Source: Flavobacterium tibetense (GTDB lineage: Bacteria; Bacteroidota; Bacteroidia; Flavobacteriales; Flavobacteriaceae). Taken from it: a stretch of DNA of 64,000 nucleotides. A program made the position numbers and the translations under genes. Positions 34,796 to 42,970 of the stretch are shown in pieces. Location: assembly GCF_003293845.1 (NCBI RefSeq), contig NZ_QLST01000009.1, positions 62,001 to 126,000 of the forward strand. The letters are read 5' to 3'. How positions within the stretch are numbered: position 1 is the stretch's first letter; each line of letters opens with the position of its first letter. Under the pieces are notes generated by a model that was not told the origin of the DNA, made no database searches, and saw only the letters and a program-made list of their open reading frames with translations.

Positions 34796-34975
34796 AGATT
34801 TATAATTTTTGCAGAATTATCGTGTAATATAGTCACTAACATTTCGCGGCTTTATTTCAGTGGCTTTTAACCACCACCAACCCATTACAAATATAATCAA
34901 AACAATCTCACATAAAAAATCCCAAATCCAGTTTTTATTTGGAATTTGGGATTTAAATTTTGTAATTTAAAAAGC

Positions 34976-36499
34976 TTATTTCACTTCTTCTGTTGGCGTG
35001 ATTTCATCATTAGAAGCGCTATCTTGTTTCGCAACATCTTGACCTTTCAAATACGTTGGTAAGTTTAAACCTGCCATATTGAATAAGTCGTTCAATGGTG
35101 GAACGGTTTTCATCATTCCTGAAACGAAATTAGCTGTAGAACCGTTTCCATCGGCATTGTTTCCAGAATCCCAAACGGTGATTTTGTCAATTTTGATGTT
35201 TTTAACCGCTTCAACCTGAGTTTTAACCAATTCTGGTAATTTTTCAATTAATAACAATTGGAAAGCTTTTGTTGGATCACCACCAGCAGCGCTAACTACT
35301 TCTTTATAACCTTCCGCTTGTTTGGTTAAAATTTCATATAAACCTTTTGCTTCGGCTTCCATTTTGGCAAAAATTGCATCGGCTTCTCCTTTTGCTAATT
35401 CTCTTGTTTTTTCTGCTTCGGCTTGTGCATCAATAATGGCTTTTTGCTTCGCAATTTCCGCTGGAATTACAATATTAGCATTCTGAGTCGCACGTTCTCT
35501 ATCGGCACGAGCGGCTTCTGCTTTTTGTTCGGCAACGTATGATTCTTCTAATGCTTTTGCTTGTTGTACTTTTTCTGATGCTAATGCAATACGCAAGGCT
35601 TCCGCTTCTTTTTCTCTTCTTGTAGCTTCCGATTGGGCAATGGCAATTTTCGCCTCATTTTCCCCTTGAATAGCAATTGCATTGGCTTCTGAAGTTTTTA
35701 CACGCGTATCTCTTTGCGCTTCTGCTTTACCAATACTTTCGTCTTTAAATGCTTCTGCAATACTAACTTCTTTGTCTTTGTTGGTAATCGCAATTTTAAC
35801 ATCTCTATCTCTATGCGTTTCTGCAATTTGAACGTCTTTTTCACGATCCGCCATTGCTTTACCAGTTTCTCCAATTTTTTCTTGCTCAGCTACCGAAATT
35901 TTCGCTTCGTTAATCGCTTTTGCTGCTGCTTCTTTTCCTAAAGCTTCAATATAACCCGATTCGTCTTTGATATCGGTAACGTTCACGTTGATTAATTTTA
36001 AACCAATTTTCTTTAATTCGGAATCAACGTTTTTGGAAATATTATCCAAAAATTTATCACGATCCGAGTTGATTTCTTCAATAGTCATCGTTGCAATAAC
36101 CAAACGCAATTGTCCAAATAAAATATCTTTGGCTAATTCTTGAATTTGGTCTGGATGTAAGCCTAATAAACGTTCTGCAGCCGTGTTCATACTATCGCTT
36201 TCTGTAGAAATAGCAATCGTAAAACGACAAGGAACATCCACACGAATGTTTTGACGCGAAAGTGCATTGGTTAAATTAGCTTCAATAGAAAGCGGTTTTA
36301 AATCCAAATATTGGTAATCTTGAATAACAGGCCAAATAAAAGCACCACCACCGTGAACACATTTGGCAGAAGTACCACCAGTGCGACCATAGATTACTAA
36401 AATTTTGTCAGACGGACATCTTTTGTAACGCGAAATTAAAGTCACAAAAGTTACGAATAGCACAATAGCGGCTACAACAATAATAATTAATTCAGACAT
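34976..36499 (-). CDS. Flotillin-family (SPFH) membrane scaffold protein
   Basis: 507 residues. One N-terminal membrane helix (IIIVVAAIVLFVTFVTLI), an SPFH/Band-7 domain at ~30-200 (KILVIYGRTGGTSAKCVHGG, RFTIAISTESDSM, VNVTDIKDESGYIEALG), then a long Glu/Ala-rich coiled coil (~200-410) with repeats of the AEAxxxR type, and a C-terminal oligomerisation region. Flotillins organise ordered membrane microdomains. Upstream and co-directional by 19 bases is the NfeD-like partner, the conserved floA-nfeD or yuaF-yuaG pairing. The C-terminus (MAGLNLPTYLKG) is typical of Bacteroidetes members. Confidence 0.94.
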   Translation of the reverse strand: MSELIIIVVAAIVLFVTFVTLISRYKRCPSDKILVIYGRTGGTSAKCVHGGGAFIWPVIQDYQYLDLKPLSIEANLTNALSRQNIRVDVPCRFTIAISTESDSMNTAAERLLGLHPDQIQELAKDILFGQLRLVIATMTIEEINSDRDKFLDNISKNVDSELKKIGLKLINVNVTDIKDESGYIEALGKEAAAKAINEAKISVAEQEKIGETGKAMADREKDVQIAETHRDRDVKIAITNKDKEVSIAEAFKDESIGKAEAQRDTRVKTSEANAIAIQGENEAKIAIAQSEATRREKEAEALRIALASEKVQQAKALEESYVAEQKAEAARADRERATQNANIVIPAEIAKQKAIIDAQAEAEKTRELAKGEADAIFAKMEAEAKGLYEILTKQAEGYKEVVSAAGGDPTKAFQLLLIEKLPELVKTQVEAVKNIKIDKITVWDSGNNADGNGSTANFVSGMMKTVPPLNDLFNMAGLNLPTYLKGQDVAKQDSASNDEITPTEEVK

Positions 36500-36518
36500 A
36501 GTTTGATATAAATAAAGA

Positions 36519-37085
36519 TTAGAATTTTTCTACAATAAGCACGCCGCTATCAACAGCAATTACTTTTACTACTGAGCCAAAAGGAATTTTTTCCAATTGA
36601 TGCGTCATAGCGTCAAGTTCATGAACAGAACCCTTAACACTAATTTGGATTTTTCCTTTTCCAGATTTGTTTTCAGGAATGGTTAAATACACATCAGCAG
36701 TTTTATGAAGCGTGTTTTCTAGCTTAAAAGAATTGTCTTCCGAAAGTTTTAAAATTTGCTTGATTAACACAAAAAATAACCCTACGAAAGTAATTCCAAC
36801 AGCAATTGCAATACCAATTAAAACCGCTTTGTTTTCGAATTTATTAAAAAGGGAAATTCCTGTCCAACTGAAACCCAATAAGAAATTGATTAAGTTTCTT
36901 AATGTAAACAAATCAAAAGGTAAATCACCAGCATCGCTTCCGTCGGCATCAATATCTACATCAGCGCTAGTGCCACTCAAACCAATAAAGGTCATGATAG
37001 TCTGCAACAAGAAAAAGATACTCACTGGTAAAGCAATGTACCAAAAAGCCTTGAGTAGTGGCTCATAATGTTCAAGAAAGTTCAT
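36519..37085 (-). CDS. NfeD/YuaF-like membrane protein, flotillin partner
   Basis: 188 residues. Three or four membrane helices (FWYIALPVSIFFLLQTIMTF, NLINFLLGFSWTGISLF, AVLIGIAIAVGITFVGLFFV) precede a C-terminal OB-fold (~120-188: GKIQISVKGSVHELDAM and FGSVVKVIAVDSGVLIVEKF), the layout of YuaF-type NfeD proteins. It has an acidic periplasmic loop (VDIDADGSDAGDL). It lies 19 bases upstream of the flotillin gene and probably forms a complex with it. Confidence 0.9.
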   Translation of the reverse strand: MNFLEHYEPLLKAFWYIALPVSIFFLLQTIMTFIGLSGTSADVDIDADGSDAGDLPFDLFTLRNLINFLLGFSWTGISLFNKFENKAVLIGIAIAVGITFVGLFFVLIKQILKLSEDNSFKLENTLHKTADVYLTIPENKSGKGKIQISVKGSVHELDAMTHQLEKIPFGSVVKVIAVDSGVLIVEKF

Positions 37086-37166
37086 AGTTTTTGTGTTAGT
37101 TCTGTGATTATACGATTACATTTACAAAAAGTTACAATTTACCAAAAAAAAATATTTTTTATATAA

Positions 37167-37191
37167 AAAATGTGCCACTTGGGCACATTTT
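37167..37191 (-). terminator. Orphan terminator
   Basis: Stem aaaatgtgcc / ggcacatttt with loop acttg, directly after the stop codon of the SulP remnant. No intact gene ends here. Confidence 0.75.
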
Positions 37192-37192
37192 A

Positions 37193-37249
37193 TTAAATAT
37201 TGTTTATTACTACTTTGTAGCTTGGGTTTTCCATGATGTTTACATCGAT
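37193..37249 (-). pseudogene. C-terminal remnant of a SulP-type transporter
   Basis: The minus strand reads IDVNIMENPSYKVVINNI then TAA. The intact SulP protein encoded 0.7 kb away ends IDVNIMEDPNYKVVIDRI. Fourteen of these 18 residues are identical and the DNA also aligns. The frame is closed by a stop just upstream, so only the last 18 codons of a second, related transporter survive. Confidence 0.85.
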
Positions 37250-37353
37250 GTTTTAATATATGGGATGTAATAAGAGTTTTGAGAAATCAGTTTTTTAGTT
37301 TGATTTGCTGCATATAAACAACATCTAAATTTTTTAACCTAACATTTTCTCCT

Positions 37354-37361
37354 TAGTTTTG
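37354..37361 (+). promoter_or_regulatory. Promoter -7 box for Nudix gene
   Basis: TAGTTTTG, 33 bases before the ATG at 37395. Confidence 0.5.
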
Positions 37362-37394
37362 CAACTTTAAAAATAAGTTGATTTAAATCTGAAT

Positions 37395-37865
37395 ATGTTA
37401 GAATTACTCCAAACAAAATTAAAAGAAAAACCAAGTAAAAAAGAGCGTGAGGTTGTTATTGTGTATCCTTTTAATACTACAACCAAAGAAATCTATATCA
37501 TTCAGGAATACATTAACGGCTACGATAGAAAGTTTTGGAAATTTGTTAGTGGAGGTGTTGATAAAGTAGGTAAAGATTTACTAACACACGCTGTAGAGGA
37601 ATTGGCGGAAGAAGTTGCTATGGCGTCTACTATATTTCATCATTTATATTCATCAGAAAGGATTTTTGGTAATAGACCCATGCATTACTTTATTGCAGAA
37701 AACCCTATTGTTATGGAAAATCCGCCAGAAAATCCAGACGAAGACTATATTACTGATGCCAAGTGGGTTAACCAAACTGAATTTCAAAAAATGTTGGATA
37801 ATAAAGAATTATTGTGGGATCAGGGAACCATGTGTGCATTACAAGCATTTAGAAAATATAGTTAA
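37395..37865 (+). CDS. Nudix-fold hydrolase-like protein with altered Nudix box
   Basis: 156 residues, Nudix fold by layout: an N-terminal strand EREVVIVYPFNTTTKEIYII, an ADP-ribose-type FWKFVSGGVDKVGKD, a helix LLTHAVEELAEEVAM and a C-terminal DAKWVNQTEFQKML. The standard box is GX5EX7REUXEEXGU. Here the first Glu is Lys (in GKD) and the Arg is Glu, while the metal-binding EExxEE-like part (EELAEE) remains. Activity is possible but the substrate is unclear. Single-gene unit with its own -7 box and a bidirectional terminator. Confidence 0.8.
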   Translation: MLELLQTKLKEKPSKKEREVVIVYPFNTTTKEIYIIQEYINGYDRKFWKFVSGGVDKVGKDLLTHAVEELAEEVAMASTIFHHLYSSERIFGNRPMHYFIAENPIVMENPPENPDEDYITDAKWVNQTEFQKMLDNKELLWDQGTMCALQAFRKYS

Positions 37866-37889
37866 GAGTTTTCCTTTTTTCAATGAGCA

Positions 37890-37932
37890 AAAAAAAACCT
37901 AAAAATTAGTCTTTAATTTTTAGGTTTTTTTT
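37890..37932. terminator. Bidirectional terminator between Nudix and SulP genes
   Basis: Long stem aaaaaacctaaaaatta / taatttttaggttttttt around gtctt, with A/T runs on both sides; serves both convergent genes. Confidence 0.85.
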
Positions 37933-37966
37933 GAATAACTCATCAATTGGGGTTATGATAAAAGTA

Positions 37967-39544
37967 TTAAATTCTATCTATTACCACTTTGTAATTTGGA
38001 TCTTCCATAATATTCACATCAATAATTGCTTCTGCATTATTTAGTAAATTAATACAGTCTTTACTAAGATGTCTTAAATGTACTTTCTTGCCTTGTTTTG
38101 CATATCTGTGTGTTAAAACATTAACTGCTTCAATAGCACTCATATCTGCAATTCTACTTTCTTTGAAGTCTATAATAATTTCTGCTGGGTCGTTCAATAC
38201 ATCAAATTTTTCTGCAAAACCTGCTGTTGAACCGAAAAATAAGGGTCCGTAAATTTCGTAGTGTTTTACTCCGTTTTCATCTACGTGTTTTCTAGCTCTA
38301 ATTCTTTTGGCATTTTCCCAAGAATATGCCAAAGCAGATAAGATAACACCAATGATTACAGCAATAGCAAGATTATGAGTAAAGACAGTAATTAATGTTA
38401 CTAAAACCATTACAATGACATCAATTTTTGGCATTTTTTTGAATGTTTTTAAACTTGCCCATTCAAAAGTTCCTATCGCCACCATAAACATCAATCCAAC
38501 TAAAGCCGCCATAGGAAGCATCTCAATTAAACTTGAACCAAACATAATAAAGATCAGTAAAACAACGGCAGCAACAATTCCTGATAAACGTGCTCTAGCT
38601 CCAGCAGAAATATTAATTAAACTTTGGCCTAGCATAGCACAACCACCCATTCCAGATAAAAATCCAGAGGCAATATTTCCTGCTCCTTGCGCAATACATT
38701 CTCTATTACTTCTTCCGCGTGTTTCTGTAATTTCGTCAATTAAATTCAATGATAATAAACTCTCAATTAATCCCACTCCAGCCATAATAAAGGCATAAGG
38801 CATAATTAATTTAATATTTTCCCAAGTAAAACCAATATTTGGAATAGTTATCGGCGGAAAACCACCTTTTATGGATTCTCCTGCATTTAGTGTGTCAGCA
38901 ACCGTAGTTGTATCAATATTAAAACCAATTACAATTCCTGCTACCACTAAAATAGCAACTAATGAAGACGGAACGGCTTTGGTAATTTTTGGTAATCCCC
39001 AAATAATAACCATTGTTAAAAGTACAAATCCAAGCATAGTTAAGAATTGTGTGCTTCCTAAAAATTCAGAAGTGCCTTTTTCATAAAAGTTTGGAAATTG
39101 TGCCATAAAAATAATAATAGCTAAACCGTTAACGAATCCAAACATTACTGGATGTGGAACCAAACGAATAAATTTACCTAAACGAAGCACACCAACTATA
39201 ATTTGTATGACACCAGCAAAAATAACCATTGCGAAAACATATTGCAAAATGCTTTCTGATGTAATATCTGGGTTAGCTAAACGTAGTTCATTAATTAAAC
39301 CTAAGAAAATTACGGCAACAGCTCCAGTAGCTCCAGAAATCATTCCTGGTCTTCCTCCTAAAATAGCGGTTACTAATCCTAATACAAAAGCGGCGTATAA
39401 TCCTGTTAAAGGAGAAAATCCGGCAATCATGGCAAAGGCAATAGCTTCTGGTACCAGAGCGATAGCAACAATTAAACCTGATAAAACCTCGGTTTTGTAA
39501 TCTACTTTTTGTTTTAAATCGAATAAATTGAAAATTTGTTTCAT
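37967..39544 (-). CDS. SulP-family inorganic anion transporter (BicA/SulP type)
   Basis: 525 residues, inner membrane. About 12-14 helices cover 1-410 (EVLSGLIVAIALVPEAIAFA, AGFSPLTGLYAAFVLGLVTA, GRPGMISGATGAVAVIFLGL with the PxxxSGATGA-type anion-binding region). A cytosolic STAS domain follows at ~430-525 (EIYGPLFFGSTAGFAEKFDV, IIDFKESRIADMSAIEAV). SulP members carry sulfate, bicarbonate or chloride; short proteins with this sequence in Bacteroidetes are often bicarbonate/Na+ symporters, but the ion is not certain. It has a ~160-base leader with hairpins. Confidence 0.93.
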   Translation of the reverse strand: MKQIFNLFDLKQKVDYKTEVLSGLIVAIALVPEAIAFAMIAGFSPLTGLYAAFVLGLVTAILGGRPGMISGATGAVAVIFLGLINELRLANPDITSESILQYVFAMVIFAGVIQIIVGVLRLGKFIRLVPHPVMFGFVNGLAIIIFMAQFPNFYEKGTSEFLGSTQFLTMLGFVLLTMVIIWGLPKITKAVPSSLVAILVVAGIVIGFNIDTTTVADTLNAGESIKGGFPPITIPNIGFTWENIKLIMPYAFIMAGVGLIESLLSLNLIDEITETRGRSNRECIAQGAGNIASGFLSGMGGCAMLGQSLINISAGARARLSGIVAAVVLLIFIMFGSSLIEMLPMAALVGLMFMVAIGTFEWASLKTFKKMPKIDVIVMVLVTLITVFTHNLAIAVIIGVILSALAYSWENAKRIRARKHVDENGVKHYEIYGPLFFGSTAGFAEKFDVLNDPAEIIIDFKESRIADMSAIEAVNVLTHRYAKQGKKVHLRHLSKDCINLLNNAEAIIDVNIMEDPNYKVVIDRI

Positions 39545-39600
39545 ACCTAAATAAAATGATAATATATAATAAAAATGGAATTCAAATGAATATAAAAAGG

Positions 39601-39666
39601 TTTCGACAAGAATGATTTCTTGCGAATACTAAAAAAAGCCTACTAAAAATTAAGGCGGAGTAGTGG
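39601..39666 (-). promoter_or_regulatory. Structured leader of the SulP gene
   Basis: On the minus strand a stem caagaa/ttcttg (39607-39622, loop of four, extended by a tcg/cga pair) follows a region where gcct (39638-39641) can pair with aggc (39653-39656) before a run of seven U. The alternative pairing ctact (39640-39644) with agtag (39659-39663) excludes the first. This could be an attenuator-like switch; the stems are short. Confidence 0.3.
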
Positions 39667-39706
39667 TCTTGAAAAAGAAAGAAGTGTGTTTTCCCATAAC
39701 AGAGTG

Positions 39707-39714
39707 CAAAAGTA
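39707..39714 (-). promoter_or_regulatory. Promoter -7 box for SulP gene
   Basis: Minus-strand TACTTTTG about 163 bases before the ATG at 39544, giving a long leader. Confidence 0.5.
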
Positions 39715-39737
39715 CACTTTTAAATTTAATATCCCAA

Positions 39738-40199
39738 TTATTTCACTTTCTTGTAAACTGCTTCGGGAACTAATGTGGATATGTCTCCACCGTTTCTCAA
39801 AACATCACGCACAATACTTGATGAAATAAATGAAGTGCCAGCTGCTGTTAAAAGGAAAACGGTTTCAATTTTAGACAAACTTCTGTTGGTATGGGCAATC
39901 GCTTTTTCAAATTCAAAGTCGGCTGGATTTCTTAATCCACGTAAGATGAATTCGGCATTTTCTTTTTTACACAAATCGATTGTCAAACCTGAATACGTGA
40001 TGACTTTTACTTTAGGTTCCTCTTTGAAAGCTTCTTCAATAAAACGTTTTCTTTCCTCTAATGAAAACATGTATTTTTTTTCAGCATTCACACCAATGGC
40101 AACAATAATTTTATCAAATAAAGAAACACTTCTTTTGATGATGTCATAATGTCCGTTTGTAATAGGATCAAATGAACCTGGGAATATTGCTTTTTTCAT
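39738..40199 (-). CDS. coaD: Phosphopantetheine adenylyltransferase
   Basis: 153 residues, full length. It joins ATP and 4'-phosphopantetheine to make dephospho-CoA. Signature GSFDPITNGHYDIIKRS (the T/HxGH nucleotidyltransferase motif), RGLRNPADFEFEKAIAHTNR and TSFISSSIVRDVLRNGGDIS (the ISSS-x-R signature). It starts four bases after the ddl stop and shares that promoter. Confidence 0.97.
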   Translation of the reverse strand: MKKAIFPGSFDPITNGHYDIIKRSVSLFDKIIVAIGVNAEKKYMFSLEERKRFIEEAFKEEPKVKVITYSGLTIDLCKKENAEFILRGLRNPADFEFEKAIAHTNRSLSKIETVFLLTAAGTSFISSSIVRDVLRNGGDISTLVPEAVYKKVK

Positions 40200-40203
40200 G
40201 TTT

Positions 40204-41178
40204 CTAGTTTTTTAATGCCAATTCAATAGCGTTTTCAAACAATTCAGGTAATGAAATTCCAGCTTCGTGGGCTTGTTGTGGTAAAATACTTTCGGTGGTT
40301 AACCCTGGAATCGTATTCATTTCTAACATGTGCGGTTCGTTATTCACAATAATGAATTCACTTCTCGAAAAACCTTTCATTTTCAACACTTCGTAAGCTC
40401 TTTTGGCTACATTTTCGATTTTCACTTTCAATTCTTCAGAAATTCGAGCGGGTGTAATCTCTTTGGATTTCCCTAAATATTTGGCTTCGTAATCAAAAAA
40501 GTCGTTTTCTGAAACAATTTCAGTAATTGGTAATACTTTGATTTCGCCTTTGTAATTAATTACACCAACAGAAACTTCGGTGCCATCTAAAAAGCTTTCG
40601 ATGATGATTTCATTGTCTTCCTTATATGCATTTTCAATAGCTGGAAGTAATTCTTCCAATGATTTTACTTTGGAAATACCAAAACTAGAACCAGATTTGT
40701 TGGGTTTAACAAAACACGGAAGTCCCACTTTTGAAATAATTTCCTCCGAATTTATGGTATCACCCAAATTCAAATAGAAGGAAGTTGCCGTTTTGATGCC
40801 ATATGGTTTTAAAACGGAAAGTAAATCACGTTTGTTGAATGTCAATGCCGCTTGGTAATAATCGCACGAAGTTTGAGGAATTCCTAATAATTGGAAGTAG
40901 GCTTGAAGCAATCCATCTTCGCCAGGTGTTCCGTGAATAGCGTTGAAAACCACATCAAAAAATATAGTTTTTCCGTCAATAATTACTGAAAAATCATGTT
41001 TGTTGATAGGAAATTCCTTTTCATTTTCGTCTACATAAACCCATTTTTCTGGTAAAATATGGATACGAAATAAACGGTATTTGGTTTTATCCAGTTGGTT
41101 AAATACCACATTTCCACTAGTTAAAGAGATTTTATATTCACTGGAATAGCCTCCCATGACGATGGCAACATTTTTCAT
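40204..41178 (-). CDS. ddl: D-alanine--D-alanine ligase
   Basis: 324 residues, ATP-grasp enzyme making D-Ala-D-Ala for peptidoglycan. Motifs: MGGYSSEYKISLTSG at the start, FDVVFNAIHGTPGEDG with the conserved HG and EDG, FVKPNKSGSSFGISKV, EIIIESFLDGTEVSVGVINY, FSRSEFIIV and HMLEMNTIPGLTTESILPQQ. Leads a two-gene operon with coaD and is divergent from the PASTA-protein gene, a common Bacteroidetes order. Confidence 0.97.
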   Translation of the reverse strand: MKNVAIVMGGYSSEYKISLTSGNVVFNQLDKTKYRLFRIHILPEKWVYVDENEKEFPINKHDFSVIIDGKTIFFDVVFNAIHGTPGEDGLLQAYFQLLGIPQTSCDYYQAALTFNKRDLLSVLKPYGIKTATSFYLNLGDTINSEEIISKVGLPCFVKPNKSGSSFGISKVKSLEELLPAIENAYKEDNEIIIESFLDGTEVSVGVINYKGEIKVLPITEIVSENDFFDYEAKYLGKSKEITPARISEELKVKIENVAKRAYEVLKMKGFSRSEFIIVNNEPHMLEMNTIPGLTTESILPQQAHEAGISLPELFENAIELALKN

Positions 41179-41202
41179 ACTTAATCGTTATTGTAATAAT
41201 AA

Positions 41203-41210
41203 CAAAATTA
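41203..41210 (-). promoter_or_regulatory. Promoter -7 box for ddl-coaD
   Basis: Minus-strand TAATTTTG, 25 bases before the ATG at 41178. Confidence 0.6.
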
Positions 41211-41246
41211 CACTATTTATTCAAACTAGAAATCTTTTCTATTTCA

Positions 41247-41254
41247 TATCTTTG
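41247..41254 (+). promoter_or_regulatory. Promoter -7 box for PASTA-rluA
   Basis: TATCTTTG, 15 bases before the ATG at 41269. Confidence 0.6.
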
Positions 41255-41268
41255 CTAAAATTCCTTTT

Positions 41269-41880
41269 ATGAGTACAATTAAATTTTTTACTAGTAAAAC
41301 ATTTGTTATCCAATTAGCCATTGCAGCAGGAATCATTGTTGTTTTCGGTTTTTTCTTAATGCAATTTTTGAGTTTTAGAACCAATCATGGAGAAGAAATT
41401 CCAGTTCCTGATTTGTCTAAAATGCAATTAACTGTTGCGGAAGAAAAACTAAGTGAATCTGGTTTGGAATTGATTTTATTGGATACAGTTGATTTTCAAC
41501 CCGATATGCCGCCTTATTCAATAGTTGAACAAGATCCAAAAGCAGGTAATACAGTAAAAGATGGTCGAAAAATTTATGTAAAAGTAAATGCAGGAGAATA
41601 CAACGATGTGAATTTTCCTGTTTTTAGAAATAAAACGTACCGCCAAATTGTAGCCAATATTAAAGCTTTAGGTTTAATAGAAGGCAAAATTACTTATAAA
41701 CCACATTTAGCAAAAGATATTGTATTACAAGTAATGCACGAAGGAAAAAACATCAAAGCAGGGGATAAGGTAAAGAAAAATTCTACCATAGATTTTATTT
41801 TGGGTGATGGAAAAGAAGGTTACGATGAAACAAAATTTGGTAAAGACGATGATAATATAGATGGAATTGATGGAGAATAA
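41269..41880 (+). CDS. Membrane-anchored PASTA-domain protein
   Basis: 203 residues. A single N-terminal membrane helix (~12-33, FVIQLAIAAGIIVVFGFFLM) precedes two or three periplasmic PASTA modules: EIPVPDLSKMQLTVAEEKLS, SIVEQDPKAGNTVKDGRKIY, and VNFPVFRNKTYRQIVANIKA with NIKAGDKVKKNSTIDFILGDG. PASTA domains bind muropeptides or beta-lactams. It contains no kinase or transpeptidase domain. The acidic C-terminus overlaps the rluA-family gene by about 10-20 bases, so the two are translationally coupled. Confidence 0.93.
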   Translation: MSTIKFFTSKTFVIQLAIAAGIIVVFGFFLMQFLSFRTNHGEEIPVPDLSKMQLTVAEEKLSESGLELILLDTVDFQPDMPPYSIVEQDPKAGNTVKDGRKIYVKVNAGEYNDVNFPVFRNKTYRQIVANIKALGLIEGKITYKPHLAKDIVLQVMHEGKNIKAGDKVKKNSTIDFILGDGKEGYDETKFGKDDDNIDGIDGE

Positions 41881-42913
41881 CAACACATTTGGACCCGAAA
41901 TAGAAGACGAATTATATGAGCACCACCGTTTTGAAGTAGCCAAAGGACAACAAGCGCTTCGTGTGGATAAATTTTTGATGAATTTAATTGAAAATGTAAC
42001 GCGAAGCAAAATTCAAAAAGCGGCTGATGCTGGAAACATTTTAGTGAATGGCGAATCGGTAAAATCTAATTACAAAGTGAAACCTGACGATGTCGTGCAA
42101 CTGATGTTAGAACACCCGCCGTACGAACATTTATTGAAAGGGGAAAATATTCCTTTGGATATTGTGTATGAAGATGACCAACTCCTTGTAGTAAACAAAC
42201 CTGCTGGAATGGTTGTGCATCCTGGTCATGGCAATTATTCAGGAACTTTAGTGAATGCTTTGGCGTATCATTTTGATAATTTACCAATGAACAGTTCGGA
42301 ACGTCCAGGTTTGGTGCATCGAATTGATAAAGATACTTCTGGATTGTTGGTCGTTGCCAAAACGGAATTAGCTATGGATTATTTGACCCAACAATTCGCA
42401 GCCAAAACATCGGAAAGAGAGTATATTGCTTTGGTTTGGGGCAGCATTGAAGCAGAAGAAGGAACAATAGAAGGTAATATCGACCGACATGTGACCAATA
42501 GAATGCAAATGGCCGTTTATCCTGATGGCGAACAAGGAAAGCATGCGGTAACGCATTTTAAAGTTTTAGAATGTTTTGGTTACGTTACTTTAGTTTCTTG
42601 TCGATTAGAAACTGGAAGAACGCACCAAATTCGTGTACACATGAAATACATCGGACATACGTTGTTTAATGACGAACGTTACGGTGGAAATCTTATTTTA
42701 AAAGGAACGACGTTTACCAAATACAAACAATTTGTAGATAATTGCTTCAAAGTATTACCAAGACAAGCGCTTCATGCCAGAACTTTAGGTTTTGAACATC
42801 CAATTACCAAAGAATTTCTTCGTTTTGAATCAGAAATTCCACAAGATATGGTGGAATGTATTGAAAAATGGCGCGTGTATTCCAAAGCGCAAACTTTTGA
42901 GGATTTGGAGTAA
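41861..42913 (+). CDS. RluA-family 23S rRNA pseudouridine synthase (RluD-like)
   Basis: 350 residues. An N-terminal S4 RNA-binding domain (~25-80, RVDKFLMNLIENVTRSKIQK) is followed by the synthase domain: VVNKPAGMVVHPGHGNYSGT, the catalytic Asp in RPGLVHRIDKDTSGLLVVAK, and RLETGRTHQIRVHMKYIGHT. The S4-plus-synthase layout and length fit RluD, which acts on helix 69 of 23S rRNA. Translation could start at the ATG at 41861 or at the ATG at 41870; both are inside the end of the PASTA gene. Confidence 0.93.
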   Translation: MELMENNNTFGPEIEDELYEHHRFEVAKGQQALRVDKFLMNLIENVTRSKIQKAADAGNILVNGESVKSNYKVKPDDVVQLMLEHPPYEHLLKGENIPLDIVYEDDQLLVVNKPAGMVVHPGHGNYSGTLVNALAYHFDNLPMNSSERPGLVHRIDKDTSGLLVVAKTELAMDYLTQQFAAKTSEREYIALVWGSIEAEEGTIEGNIDRHVTNRMQMAVYPDGEQGKHAVTHFKVLECFGYVTLVSCRLETGRTHQIRVHMKYIGHTLFNDERYGGNLILKGTTFTKYKQFVDNCFKVLPRQALHARTLGFEHPITKEFLRFESEIPQDMVECIEKWRVYSKAQTFEDLE

Positions 42914-42970
42914 ACACGAATTCTACGTATTTTAATTGGTATGAAATTTTACTATTAATACATTTTGGGA

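Larger units (their letters stand above)
37086..37394. other. 309-bp divergent gap holding an orphan terminator and a gene scrap
   Basis: Between the NfeD-like gene and the Nudix gene. It contains the hairpin at 37167-37191, the SulP C-terminal remnant at 37193-37249 and the Nudix promoter at 37354. Nothing else recognisable. Confidence 0.7.

Noticed and set aside
32109..34920. Classical integron with attC sites
   Set aside because: No integron integrase or attI in the window, and the repeats do not fit the RYYYAAC/GTTRRRY consensus; kept only as a cassette-like array.
34976..36499. Tandem DNA repeats in the flotillin gene
   Set aside because: The AEAxxxR periodicity is the normal heptad-like coiled coil of flotillins, not a DNA-level repeat.
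38415..39500. Several plus-strand frames opposite the SulP gene
   Set aside because: Composition follows the hydrophobic codons on the other strand; no motif or start context.
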